In this document: one piece after another, positions 43,753-52,791 of the stretch | Numbering within the stretch: position 1 is the first letter of the stretch | How the letters are laid out: every line of letters begins with the position of its first letter | Source: Neorhizobium sp. JUb45 | GTDB lineage: Bacteria; Pseudomonadota; Alphaproteobacteria; Rhizobiales; Rhizobiaceae | Direction: 5' to 3' | DNA: 64,000 nucleotides | NCBI RefSeq assembly: GCF_004343585.1 | Contig: NZ_SLYW01000003.1 | Location: 372,001 to 436,000 of the forward strand | Made by a program: the position numbers and the translations under genes | Notes under the pieces: generated by a model | Seen by the model: only the letters and a program-made list of their open reading frames with translations | Told to the model about the DNA's origin: nothing | The model's database searches: none

Positions 43753-45561
43753 TCAAAGGTGTTTTTCAAGGAAGCGGGCGAAGGTGGAAAACACGGTCAA
43801 CCGGTTTTCCAGCCGGGCAAAACCGTGCCCCTCATGGTCGATCCGCAGGTATTCGCAGTCGTGCCCGAGGCCGCTCAGGCAGGAATAGACGTCTTCGCTC
43901 TGGCCCATCGGCACACGCGGATCACGGTTGGCATGGACGATCAGAAGCGGCGCCTTCATGCGGCCGATGCGGTTGATCGGCGAAAAGCGCTCGAGTTTTT
44001 CGCGCATAACTGCCGGATCACCATATTCGGCGACACGTTGCTGGCGGCCCCAGGGACCGGTGGCAAGAAGATGGGTGAGGAAATTGCCGACACCGTAAAA
44101 ATCGATGCCGAGCGACCAGAGGTCGGGGTCTTCCGTCAGCGCCGAGAGGACCATGAAGCCGCCATAAGAACGGCCGAACACGCCGATACGGTTTGCGTTC
44201 ACATTATCGCGGCTACCGATGGCGAGACGAATGGCGCGCAGGTCGGCGACGGAATCCATGCGGTTTTCGCGGTCGTCGAGTTGGTGGAACGTGCGGCCGT
44301 AACCGGTGCTGCCGCGGACATTGGGGGCGACCACCAGAACACCCTGGCTCAACAGGAACTGCACGTCAGCGCGAAAATCCGGCCGCCATTGCATTTCCGG
44401 TCCACCATGGACGATGAACAGAACGGGATAACCATCAACAGGTGCAGGCGATGACGGCGTGTAGACACAAGCCGGGATTTTTTGGCCGTCAAAACTCTCG
44501 AACCATTCGACGACCGGTTCGATGAAACCGGTCGTGTCGACACCATGCGTGTTTCCGGAGACAAGCTGCTCGAAACTGGCCGTGGAAAAATCAAGCTTCC
44601 AGATGCCGGACGGTTTTGAGGCGCTTTCCAGCGGAAACACCAGCGACTGGCCATCCGGCGCAAACGCAACCGAGGTGATGACACCGACCGGCTGGTTTTC
44701 GAATGTCGTCACATCGCTGCCATCACGGTTGGCGGTGGCGATACGGCTCCAGCCATCCTCATTGATCAGGAACGCAAAACGTGTCTGATCGGGCGACAGC
44801 GCCAGCGCCTCGGCATTGCGGTTGGGGAGCGTAACCACCGGCGCAGCACGGCCGCCTTCCGCACCAAACGGGCGGATTGCCATGAAATCATTGTCCTGAT
44901 CGCAAACCGTCAGGCCACCGCTGCCATCCTTGAACAGGCGGGCGGCGAGATATCGCGCCTTGCCCTCATGCGGCATCAAAGGCGTCAACGACCCGGTTTC
45001 GATGTCGAGGCGATAGAGATCCTGATCATTGCCGGAGCGCAGGGACTCGCGCACCAGCAACGACTTGCCATCGGGGAAGAATGCCAGAACTTCGCGCATA
45101 CCGCGGCCGATATGGACCGTCGCGACCTCGCGCGTGGCGATCTTCATGACATGCACATCCATGTCATAGGGCGAGCGGCCATTTGAAGCATAGGCGATAC
45201 GCTGGCCATCCGGCGACCATGCGCCCCACATATGCACGACGGCCGGCGCCTGCGTCAGCGGCACGGGTGCTGCATTCACGTCCGGCAGCAACCACAACTG
45301 ATGGCGCTCGTCCCCACCGCAATCCATGGTGAAAAAAATTTGCGAGCCTTTTGGATTGAAGGCGAAAGCCCCGACAGGTTCCGGCATATCGGTGACCTGC
45401 CTTGCCTCACCGCCGGCAAATGGCTGAACCCAGAGCTGGTGGAAACCGGTGGCATCCGACAGATAAGCCAGCCATTGGCCATCCGGCGACACCGCCGGCG
45501 ATTTGACCGAGCGGATTTCGAGGAATGGTGTGATGGCAGCAGCGTCAAAAGCGTTTGTCAT
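43753..45561 (-). CDS. S9-family prolyl oligopeptidase-like serine peptidase
   Basis: A 602-residue peptidase with an N-terminal beta-propeller (WD40-like repeats with SPDGQ-type turns) and a C-terminal alpha/beta-hydrolase domain. The catalytic triad is Ser465 in GRSYGG, Asp547 in HANRDPRVP and His579 in EGHGF. There is no signal peptide, so it is cytosolic. Family members cut after proline or release dipeptides or acyl-amino acids. It overlaps the proline iminopeptidase gene by 4 bp, which supports shared handling of proline peptides. Confidence 0.92.
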   Translation of the reverse strand: MTNAFDAAAITPFLEIRSVKSPAVSPDGQWLAYLSDATGFHQLWVQPFAGGEARQVTDMPEPVGAFAFNPKGSQIFFTMDCGGDERHQLWLLPDVNAAPVPLTQAPAVVHMWGAWSPDGQRIAYASNGRSPYDMDVHVMKIATREVATVHIGRGMREVLAFFPDGKSLLVRESLRSGNDQDLYRLDIETGSLTPLMPHEGKARYLAARLFKDGSGGLTVCDQDNDFMAIRPFGAEGGRAAPVVTLPNRNAEALALSPDQTRFAFLINEDGWSRIATANRDGSDVTTFENQPVGVITSVAFAPDGQSLVFPLESASKPSGIWKLDFSTASFEQLVSGNTHGVDTTGFIEPVVEWFESFDGQKIPACVYTPSSPAPVDGYPVLFIVHGGPEMQWRPDFRADVQFLLSQGVLVVAPNVRGSTGYGRTFHQLDDRENRMDSVADLRAIRLAIGSRDNVNANRIGVFGRSYGGFMVLSALTEDPDLWSLGIDFYGVGNFLTHLLATGPWGRQQRVAEYGDPAVMREKLERFSPINRIGRMKAPLLIVHANRDPRVPMGQSEDVYSCLSGLGHDCEYLRIDHEGHGFARLENRLTVFSTFARFLEKHL

Positions 45562-46532
45562 GCGCCGATACCTTTCATGCGAGCGACCGGCGCTGCGGCC
45601 AGCAATCTGTTGTGCAGCCGGCCGGTGGCGTTCTTCAACTCGTCGAACAACGGCCCCTTGGTCGACTGGTGATTGGCTTCCGTGACGATGACGAAGGCGG
45701 CTTCCGGCCATGCCTTGTGCAGACGCCATGCGGACGCCATCGGCGTCACCGTATCGTAACGGCCCTGTACGATCTCGCAGGGCAGATGACGAATGCGATC
45801 GATATCGCGCAGCAACTGGCCGGGCTCGAGAAAGGCGCCATGCATGCAGTAGTGGGTGAAGAGACGAGCCACGGCGAGCGCCGCCTTCGGCTCCAGAAGG
45901 GTCGCCACATGACCGGGATCGGGCAGAAATGTCTGTGTCTTGGCTGAAAATCCGCGCAGGCTCAGTGCGGCTGCGGCCTCTTCATGGGCATTGCCGCTCG
46001 TCAGTCTGCGATAATAGGCGCCCAGAAGATCGCCACGCTCGCCCTCGGGAATGAAACCGGCAAAATCCTCCCACTGATCCGGGAAGATTGCGCGCACGCC
46101 ATTGAACCACCAGTCGATATCCTCGCGTCCGGCGAGAAAGATGCCGTGCAGGCGAAAACCCAGGCAATGCTGCGGATGCTTCTGGCCATAGGCAAGCGCC
46201 AGGCAGCTGCCCCAGGAACCACCGGCGACAATCCAGCGATCGATGCCGAGCTTTTCACGGATGGCCTCGATATCGGCAATCAGGGCATCCGTCGTGTTGT
46301 CGATGAGATCGGCCGAAGGCGTGGAGCGGCCGGCACCGCGCTGGTCGAAGATGACGATGCGGAAAATAGCGAGGTCAAAGGTTTCGATCTGCTTGCGCGA
46401 CATGCCGGCGCCGGGACCACCATGCAGGATGACGACGGGAATGCCGTCGGGATGCCCGTGCTCCTCGACATGGAGCCGATGCCGCGCATCGACATCGAGG
46501 TAAAAACTGTCTCTTGCACCCTGCTCTTGCAT
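45558..46532 (-). CDS. Proline iminopeptidase-like alpha/beta hydrolase
   Basis: A 324-residue alpha/beta hydrolase of the S33 family. It has the HGGPGAG oxyanion motif at residues 37-43, FDQRGAGRS, and nucleophile Ser106 in AGGSWGS. This combination is diagnostic for prolyl aminopeptidases, which remove N-terminal proline. The ATG at 46532 gives family length; an upstream in-frame start at 46577 lies in the promoter repeats and is less likely. It is the first gene of the ten-gene operon. Confidence 0.9.
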   Translation of the reverse strand: MQEQGARDSFYLDVDARHRLHVEEHGHPDGIPVVILHGGPGAGMSRKQIETFDLAIFRIVIFDQRGAGRSTPSADLIDNTTDALIADIEAIREKLGIDRWIVAGGSWGSCLALAYGQKHPQHCLGFRLHGIFLAGREDIDWWFNGVRAIFPDQWEDFAGFIPEGERGDLLGAYYRRLTSGNAHEEAAAALSLRGFSAKTQTFLPDPGHVATLLEPKAALAVARLFTHYCMHGAFLEPGQLLRDIDRIRHLPCEIVQGRYDTVTPMASAWRLHKAWPEAAFVIVTEANHQSTKGPLFDELKNATGRLHNRLLAAAPVARMKGIGA

Positions 46533-46571
46533 TCCCGCAAACCGCCTCCGCCAAGACAAAAGGATATCGCA

Positions 46572-46606
46572 GTGCATATATTATGTGCACGCTGATATTT
46601 TGTGCA
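46572..46606. promoter_or_regulatory. Triple GTGCA repeats in a divergent promoter region
   Basis: GTGCA occurs at 46572-46576, 46585-46589 and 46602-46606, each preceded by ATAT-rich sequence, and the first two form an inverted GTGCA/TGCAC pair. The 46533-46844 region separates two oppositely directed operons and holds no gene I can support. These repeats are the only clear candidate operator in it. Confidence 0.4.
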
Positions 46607-46844
46607 TGATGGAACGATGTCGTCGCCGATGTCTAATGATAAAACGAAATGGGCCATTCCATTTTGGAATAGTTTTGGCTTTTGGCCTTTATGCAAAGGG
46701 CTTACCCATAGGCGCCCGCCTGACCTTATACACAGGCCAGGCTCGCCAACGCGATACCCTGTCCACTTGACAACGCCACACCTATGATCGAACCTAGATC
46801 AAAATAATGGCGTCTATTCCATTTTTATGGAAGCAGGAGGTAAG

Positions 46845-47330
46845 ATGCCGGACATGCTGGTGAACCTGTATGGCTCGGAAGTTAGCGCGTTGGCAAAAAA
46901 GGCCAATGGCAATTTCGCCACCATTCGACCCGCCCTGCCGCCCGAGATGAATCTTGTCATCGAATGGGTGCGTGAAAACTTCAGCGACAATTGGGCAAGC
47001 GAGGTTTCCGTCGCCTTCTCCCGCCAGCCGATCGCCTGCCTGATTGCAGTGGAAAACGGCACATTGCTCGGTTTTGCCTGTTACGACACGACGGCGCGCG
47101 GCTTTTTCGGCCCGACCGGCGTGGCGGAAGAGGCGCGCGGTCGCGGCATCGGCCTGTCGCTGTTTTCCGATTGCCTGCAGACGATGAAGACGCTCGGGCA
47201 CGCCTATGCCTTCATCGGCGATGCCGGGCCTGTCGATTTTTACAAAAGCGCCGTCGGCGCGATCGAAATTCCGGCCCGCGACAAGGGCATTTACGAGGGC
47301 ATGCTGCGGCGCCCGAAAACACAATCCTGA
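46845..47330 (+). CDS. GNAT-family N-acetyltransferase
   Basis: A 161-residue acetyltransferase with the acetyl-CoA loop EEARGRGIGLSLF. The start at 46845 has GGAGGT at ideal spacing; an in-frame ATG at 46827 is upstream of that site. It is the first gene of the rightward operon that continues with the GH3 enzyme and importer. It may acetylate an amino sugar, amino acid or peptide amine; the substrate is unknown. Confidence 0.88.
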   Translation: MPDMLVNLYGSEVSALAKKANGNFATIRPALPPEMNLVIEWVRENFSDNWASEVSVAFSRQPIACLIAVENGTLLGFACYDTTARGFFGPTGVAEEARGRGIGLSLFSDCLQTMKTLGHAYAFIGDAGPVDFYKSAVGAIEIPARDKGIYEGMLRRPKTQS

Positions 47331-47347
47331 ATACGGAGACCATTTTC

Positions 47348-48370
47348 ATGTCCTCGACACCGCTCGCACTGTTTGTCGGCCTGCCCAACCCGACCCTTTC
47401 CGACGATGAATTCAAGCTGTTTGCCGACACCAACCCGCTTGGCCTGTTTGTCGGCCGCCGCAATCTGCGCAATCCCGAACAGGCAAAAATCCTGATCGAG
47501 CGTTTTCGCGAGGCGGTCGGCCGTGCCGATGCCCCTGTTTTTACCGATCAGGAAGGCGGCCGTGTCCAGCATCTCGATGGCGGGCCATGGCCGCTGTTTC
47601 GCAGTTTTGGCGAGTTTGCCAAGCTTGCCCGCAAGGACTTCGAGGCTGGCCGCAAGGCGCTGCGGCTGTCTTCGCAGGCGATGGGTTCGATGATGTCGGA
47701 GCTTGGCCTTTCCAGCGGCTGTTCGCCGGTGCTCGATCTGGTTTTTGAGACGACCAGCGACGTCATCGGCGCGCGTTCCTTCGGTCCCGATCCGGAATTT
47801 ATCGCCGCACTCGGTCGCGAAGTGGTGGATGGGCTGCTGGAAACCGGCAACCTGCCTGTCATGAAACACATTCCCGGCCATGGCCGCGCCACGCTGGATA
47901 GCCACAAGGAACGCCCGGTCGTGGACGCCTCCAAAGAAATCCTGACGATGACCGATTTTGCACCCTTCGTGGCATTGAAGGACACACCGTGGGCGATGGT
48001 CGCGCATGTGGTTTACTCCGAATACGACGCGGAACTGCCCGCCTCGATTTCGCCAACCATGCACGAGGTGATCCGAAACGATCTTGGTTATGACGGCGTG
48101 CTGATCTCCGACTGCATCTTTATGGAATCCCTGCAAGGCACGCTGCCCGAGCGCGTCAAACAGGTGCTCGATGCCGGCTCGGACATTGCGCTGCACAGCC
48201 ATGGCGATCTGGCCGAGAGCGAAGCAGCCGCCAAGGCGGCACGCCCAGTGACGCAGAAAACGCTCGACCGCATCGCCGCCGGCAATGCCCGGCTCGGCAC
48301 TCTCAAGATCGATTACCGCCGCGCTCAGGAGGAAATCGAAGCCATTTTTGCGGAAAAACTCGCTGCATAA
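47348..48370 (+). CDS. Glycoside hydrolase family 3 protein, NagZ-like beta-N-acetylhexosaminidase
   Basis: A 340-residue single-domain GH3 enzyme with the NagZ block KHIPGHG at residues 173-179, a catalytic Asp184/His186 dyad in TLDSHKERP, and nucleophile Asp255 in LISDCIFME. NagZ removes GlcNAc from anhydro-muropeptides in the cytosol. It starts 17 bp after the GNAT gene and precedes a peptide importer, so a muropeptide-like or amino-sugar-containing ligand is possible. It may be a second copy beside the housekeeping nagZ. Confidence 0.88.
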   Translation: MSSTPLALFVGLPNPTLSDDEFKLFADTNPLGLFVGRRNLRNPEQAKILIERFREAVGRADAPVFTDQEGGRVQHLDGGPWPLFRSFGEFAKLARKDFEAGRKALRLSSQAMGSMMSELGLSSGCSPVLDLVFETTSDVIGARSFGPDPEFIAALGREVVDGLLETGNLPVMKHIPGHGRATLDSHKERPVVDASKEILTMTDFAPFVALKDTPWAMVAHVVYSEYDAELPASISPTMHEVIRNDLGYDGVLISDCIFMESLQGTLPERVKQVLDAGSDIALHSHGDLAESEAAAKAARPVTQKTLDRIAAGNARLGTLKIDYRRAQEEIEAIFAEKLAA

Positions 48371-48425
48371 AAACCTCGCCTGCCCATTATAAAAACCCAT
48401 CATAAAAATCAAAAGGGGAACCGAC

Positions 48426-50072
48426 ATGAGGAATACCGTTTTCATTGCAACCGCGCTGGCCCTGCTTGCCGGCACGGCATCCGCCCAGACCGTGCTGACT
48501 GCCAATATCGAACCGGCCACGACCTGGGTGCGCAACTTCAACCCGTTCAACCAGACATCGGCGCGGCAATCGACGCTCGATTTCATGTATGAGCCGCTGA
48601 TCGTCTTCAACCGTTTCGACAGCAACAAGCCGGTCTATCGTCTGGCCGAAAGCTACAAGCTTGCGGACGACCTGAAGAGCGTCGATTTCAAGCTGCGGGC
48701 GGGCCTCAAATGGTCGGACGGCAAGCCGCTGACGGCGGCGGACGTCAAATTCACTTATGACTATATCAAGAAATTCCCAGCGCTGGATTTCGTCAGCATC
48801 TGGACTTTCATCACCGGCGTCGAAGCTGTTGATGGCCAGACGGTGCGCTTCACGCTGAAGGAACCAAGCTCGATTGCCGCCGAGCAGCTGTCACAGCTGC
48901 CGATCGTGCCCGAGCACATCTGGAAGGACATTGCCGACCCGGTGACCTTTGCCAATGAAAAACCGGTGGCAAGCGGCGCCCTGACCGAAATTCCTCGCTT
49001 CACCGGCCAGACCTATGACCAGTGCCGCAACCCCAATTACTGGGATGCAGCGACGCTGAAGGTCGATTGCCTGCGCTTTCCGCAGCTGGCCGACAACAAC
49101 CAGATCCTGACCGCCACCGCCGACGGCACGCTCGACTGGGGCGTTTCCTTCATTCCCGACATCGAGAATGTCTATGTCGCCAAGGACCCGGAACATTATC
49201 ATTTCTGGTATTCGCCGAGCAGCATGGTGGCCTTCCTGTTCAATCTGGAAACCGCCAACGAGAACAACAAAAAGGCATTTACCGACCTGAAATTCCGTCA
49301 GGCGATGAGCATGGCGCTCGACCGTGCCACGATGATCGACATCGCCGGTTACGGTTATCCGACGCTCAACGAAGACCCCGGCCTGATGGGCGAGCTTTAC
49401 AAGAGCTGGGCCGACGAGAAGGTCGCGGCCGACCTCGGAAAATTCGGCAAATTTGATGCCGAGGCCGCCAAGGCGCTGCTGGACGAAGCCGGTTATGCCG
49501 ACAAGGATGGCGACGGTTTCCGCGAGAATCCGGATGGCACAAAACTGTCCTTCTCGATCGTCGTGCCAAGCTCGTGGACCGACTGGGTCGATACCGTCAA
49601 CATCGCCATCGAGGGCATGCAGGCGGCCGGTGTCGATGCGAAGATCGAGACGCCGGAAGAAGCCGTGTGGACCTCCAGCCTGATCTCCGGCAAATTCGAC
49701 GCGGCGATCAACAGCCTGCCGGCATCGGCTTCGCCTTATTACCCCTACAAGCGCGCCTTCAGCGCTGCCGACAAGGGCAAGACCCGCTTCACCGCGCAGC
49801 GCTGGTTCAACCCGGAACTGGAAGCCTTGGTGGTGGAATTCACCCACACGGCCGACCCGGCCAAGCAGAAGGAAGTGATGGCGAAGGCGCAGCGGATCGT
49901 GGCGGAAAACATGCCAATGATCCCGGTTTTCAACAATCCGAACTGGTACCAGTATAACACCAAGCGGTTTACCGGCTGGTCGACGGAGGAGAACCCGTTC
50001 GTGAACCCCTCGATCTCGCGCACCAACCCGGCGCGCATTCTGCACCTTCTGGCGCTGAAGCCAGCCGGCTGA
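48426..50072 (+). CDS. Peptide/oligosaccharide-type ABC transporter substrate-binding protein (SBP_bac_5)
   Basis: A 548-residue periplasmic binding protein with a signal peptide ending near ASA at about residue 20 and the block VDFKLRAGLKWSDGKPLTAADVKF. The PATTWVRNFNPFNQTSARQS start and several aromatic stretches resemble SBP_bac_5 members that bind oligosaccharides as well as peptides. It follows the GH3 gene by 55 bp and precedes its permeases. Its stop is followed by a hairpin. Confidence 0.92.
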   Translation: MRNTVFIATALALLAGTASAQTVLTANIEPATTWVRNFNPFNQTSARQSTLDFMYEPLIVFNRFDSNKPVYRLAESYKLADDLKSVDFKLRAGLKWSDGKPLTAADVKFTYDYIKKFPALDFVSIWTFITGVEAVDGQTVRFTLKEPSSIAAEQLSQLPIVPEHIWKDIADPVTFANEKPVASGALTEIPRFTGQTYDQCRNPNYWDAATLKVDCLRFPQLADNNQILTATADGTLDWGVSFIPDIENVYVAKDPEHYHFWYSPSSMVAFLFNLETANENNKKAFTDLKFRQAMSMALDRATMIDIAGYGYPTLNEDPGLMGELYKSWADEKVAADLGKFGKFDAEAAKALLDEAGYADKDGDGFRENPDGTKLSFSIVVPSSWTDWVDTVNIAIEGMQAAGVDAKIETPEEAVWTSSLISGKFDAAINSLPASASPYYPYKRAFSAADKGKTRFTAQRWFNPELEALVVEFTHTADPAKQKEVMAKAQRIVAENMPMIPVFNNPNWYQYNTKRFTGWSTEENPFVNPSISRTNPARILHLLALKPAG

Positions 50073-50086
50073 GGTCATCAATCCGA

Positions 50087-50116
50087 CGGCAGCAGTATCG
50101 ACAGATGCTGCTGCCG
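50087..50116 (+). promoter_or_regulatory. Intercistronic hairpin after binding-protein gene
   Basis: A 9-bp perfect stem (CGGCAGCAG / CTGCTGCCG) with a 12-nt loop sits in the 61-bp gap between the binding-protein gene and the first permease. No U-tract follows. It is the third binding-protein gene in the window followed by such a structure. Confidence 0.6.
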
Positions 50117-50133
50117 GTTTGAGGGAGCCGAGC

Positions 50134-51111
50134 ATGGCCTTTCTTCTACGCCGCCTGGGATTTTATCTCGCAGCCTTTCTGGCGGCCGCGACCATCAATT
50201 TTTTCCTGCCACGCCTGATGCCGGGAGATCCGATCCAGCTGATGTTTTCGAGCGCCGGTGCCGAACTGCCGCCGGAAAGCCTGGAATCGCTGAAGCTCAC
50301 CTTCGGTTTCGTCGATGGGCCGCTGTGGAAGCAATATCTCACCTATATCGGCAGCATTTTCACCGGTGATCTCGGCCGTTCGATCAAATATTTCCCCCTG
50401 CCCGTCACCTCGGTTCTCGGCCACGCGCTGATCTGGACGCTGGTGCTGATGGGCACGGCGACGATCATCAGTTTCGTGCTCGGCACATGGCTCGGCGTCA
50501 TGGCGGCGTGGAAGCGCGGCAGCCGATTTGATGTCATCGTGTCGGTGACATCGATTTTCGCGACCTCGGTGCCGGCAGTCGTCACCTCGCTGATCGTGCT
50601 CTTCGTGTTCGGCTTCACGCTGGACTGGTTCCCCAACGGTTATGCCGCCGATCCGTCGCTCGATCCGGCTTTCACGCTGCAATATATCTCAAGCGTCGCC
50701 TATCATGGCGTGCTGCCGATGCTGACGCTCTGCACCGTGCTGATCGGCGGATTTACCGTGACCATGCGCAACAACATGATCAATCTGCTGGGCGAGGATT
50801 ATATCGTCATGGCGCGCGCCAAGGGGCTTTCCGACCGCCGCGTCATGCTGTGGTATGCGGCCCGCAACGCGCTGCTGCCGACCGTTTCGAGCCTCGCGAT
50901 CGCCATCGGCACCATTCTCGGCGGCTCGCTGGTGACGGAAGTGGTGTTCAATTATCCCGGCCTCGGCAATGTGCTCTATCAGGCCATTCTGGCGCGCGAT
51001 TACCCGGTCATTCAGGGCCAGTTGCTGATTATGACCGCTACCATGCTGGTCGCCAATTTTATCGTCGATGTCAGCTACGTCCTGCTCGACCCGCGACTGA
51101 AGGCGGCATGA
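50134..51111 (+). CDS. ABC transporter permease (DppB family)
   Basis: A 325-residue permease with an N-terminal membrane anchor, the RLMPGDPIQLMFS block and ATPase loop DYIVMARAKGLSDRRVMLWYAA. The ATG at 50134 was preferred over a TTG five codons earlier, which overlaps the ribosome-binding region. It is followed after one base by the DppC-type gene. Confidence 0.92.
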   Translation: MAFLLRRLGFYLAAFLAAATINFFLPRLMPGDPIQLMFSSAGAELPPESLESLKLTFGFVDGPLWKQYLTYIGSIFTGDLGRSIKYFPLPVTSVLGHALIWTLVLMGTATIISFVLGTWLGVMAAWKRGSRFDVIVSVTSIFATSVPAVVTSLIVLFVFGFTLDWFPNGYAADPSLDPAFTLQYISSVAYHGVLPMLTLCTVLIGGFTVTMRNNMINLLGEDYIVMARAKGLSDRRVMLWYAARNALLPTVSSLAIAIGTILGGSLVTEVVFNYPGLGNVLYQAILARDYPVIQGQLLIMTATMLVANFIVDVSYVLLDPRLKAA

Positions 51112-51112
51112 C

Positions 51113-51991
51113 ATGAAGACATTGCTGAAAAACCGCAAGGCGCTTGTGGGACTGGCGATCATCGCCACCATCGCCATTCTGGCGATCGCCGCACCTTGGC
51201 TCACCGAATACAATCCCGCCACCCGCACCGGCCGCCCACATCAGGCGCCGTCCATGGATCACATCCTCGGCACGACGCGTATCGGTCAGGATGTTTTTGC
51301 CCGCGTTCTGTATGGCGCGCGCACCTCGCTGATGGTCGGGTTTGGCGCGGGTCTGCTGATCACCGTTGTCGGCACCGTGCTCGGTATTGTCTCAGGTTAT
51401 CGCGGCGGCAAGACGGATGAAGTGATCAGCTTCTTCACCAACATGGTGCTTGTCGTGCCCAACCTGCCGCTGCTTCTGGTACTGGCCGCGTTCATCGGTC
51501 AGGCAAGCCCGGTGGTGATCGCGCTAATCCTCGGCGCCACCTCATGGGCATGGGGTGCGCGCGTGACGCGGGCGGAAACGCTCTCCGTCAAGCAGAAGGA
51601 CTTTGTCAAATCCGCCGAGATGATGGGCGAGAAACAATGGCGCATCATGGCCTTCGAAATCTTTCCCAACGTCATCTCCATCGTCGGCATCAATTTCATC
51701 GGCAGCGTCATCTTTGCGATCATCACCCAGGCGACGCTGGAATTTCTCGGCCTTGGCGATCCGCGTGCAATCTCCTGGGGCAACATGCTGTTTGCCGCGC
51801 AGAAGGCTTCGGCGCTTTCGGTCGGTGCATGGTGGGAAATCCTGACGCCGTGTTTCGCGCTCGCCTTTCTCGGCATCGGCATGTCGCTCCTGAATTTCGC
51901 CGTCGATGAGATCGCCAATCCGCGCCTGCGCACCGGCAACCGGCTCGGGCGCTGGTCGCTTCTCGTGCGCAATGGGGAGGGTCGCCTGTGA
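51113..51991 (+). CDS. ABC transporter permease (DppC family)
   Basis: A 292-residue permease with GTTRIGQDVFARVLYGARTSL near the N terminus and the loop DFVKSAEMMGEKQWRIMAFEIFPN. Its stop overlaps the GTG start of the next gene. It pairs with the previous permease in the inner membrane. Confidence 0.92.
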   Translation: MKTLLKNRKALVGLAIIATIAILAIAAPWLTEYNPATRTGRPHQAPSMDHILGTTRIGQDVFARVLYGARTSLMVGFGAGLLITVVGTVLGIVSGYRGGKTDEVISFFTNMVLVVPNLPLLLVLAAFIGQASPVVIALILGATSWAWGARVTRAETLSVKQKDFVKSAEMMGEKQWRIMAFEIFPNVISIVGINFIGSVIFAIITQATLEFLGLGDPRAISWGNMLFAAQKASALSVGAWWEILTPCFALAFLGIGMSLLNFAVDEIANPRLRTGNRLGRWSLLVRNGEGRL

Positions 51992-52791
51992 GCCAGCCAT
52001 TTTTATCCATCAAAAATCTGACGATCGACTATATCGGCGACGAAACCGATTTTCGCGCCGTTGATAACGTAAGCTTCGATGTCGCGCCCGGCGAGGTTTT
52101 CGGCCTCGCGGGAGAATCCGGCTGCGGCAAAAGCACGCTCGCCTTTGCCATCAGCCGCCTGCACCGCCCCCCGGCGCTGATCCGCAAGGGCAGCGAAATC
52201 CTGCTCGATGGTCGCGATGTGCTCGATCTCGACCCGAAGGCGCTGGCCGCCTTTCGCTGGCGCGAAGTGGCCATGGTGTTCCAAAGTGCCATGAACTCGC
52301 TCAACCCGGTTCTGCGCATCGAGGCGCAGTTTTACGACGTGCTGAAAGCCCATCTCGGCTTGACGAAGGCGCAGGCCCGCGAGCGGACCGCGGAGATGCT
52401 GAAGCTGGTCGATATCAACCCCGACCGCATGGGTGATTATCCGCACCAGTTCTCCGGCGGCATGCGTCAGCGCATCGTTATTGCCATCTGTTTGGCACTT
52501 GGCCCCAAGCTGGTGGTGATGGATGAGCCGACGACGGCGCTCGATGTCGTAGTTCAGCGGGAAATCCTGCAACGGATCAATGAGCTGCGTCGAAAGCTCG
52601 GATTTTCGGTCCTGTTCATCACTCACGATCTCGGCCTGATGGTGCAGTTCTGCGATCGTATTGGCATCATGCTTGGCGGCAAGCTGGTGGAGCAGAACAC
52701 GGCCGAAGCGATCTATAAAACGCCGCAGCACGACTATACGAAAAAACTCTGGGCATCCTTCCCGTCGCTGCATGGAGGTGTGCTGGCATGA
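51988..52791 (+). CDS. ABC transporter ATP-binding protein (DppD family)
   Basis: A 267-residue ATPase with a GTG start overlapping the permease stop. Walker A is GESGCGKS, the signature is FSGGMRQRIVIAICL and Walker B is LVVMDEPTTALD. It lacks the long C-terminal extension of DppD. It overlaps the next ATPase gene by 4 bp. Confidence 0.92.
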   Translation: MSQPFLSIKNLTIDYIGDETDFRAVDNVSFDVAPGEVFGLAGESGCGKSTLAFAISRLHRPPALIRKGSEILLDGRDVLDLDPKALAAFRWREVAMVFQSAMNSLNPVLRIEAQFYDVLKAHLGLTKAQARERTAEMLKLVDINPDRMGDYPHQFSGGMRQRIVIAICLALGPKLVVMDEPTTALDVVVQREILQRINELRRKLGFSVLFITHDLGLMVQFCDRIGIMLGGKLVEQNTAEAIYKTPQHDYTKKLWASFPSLHGGVLA

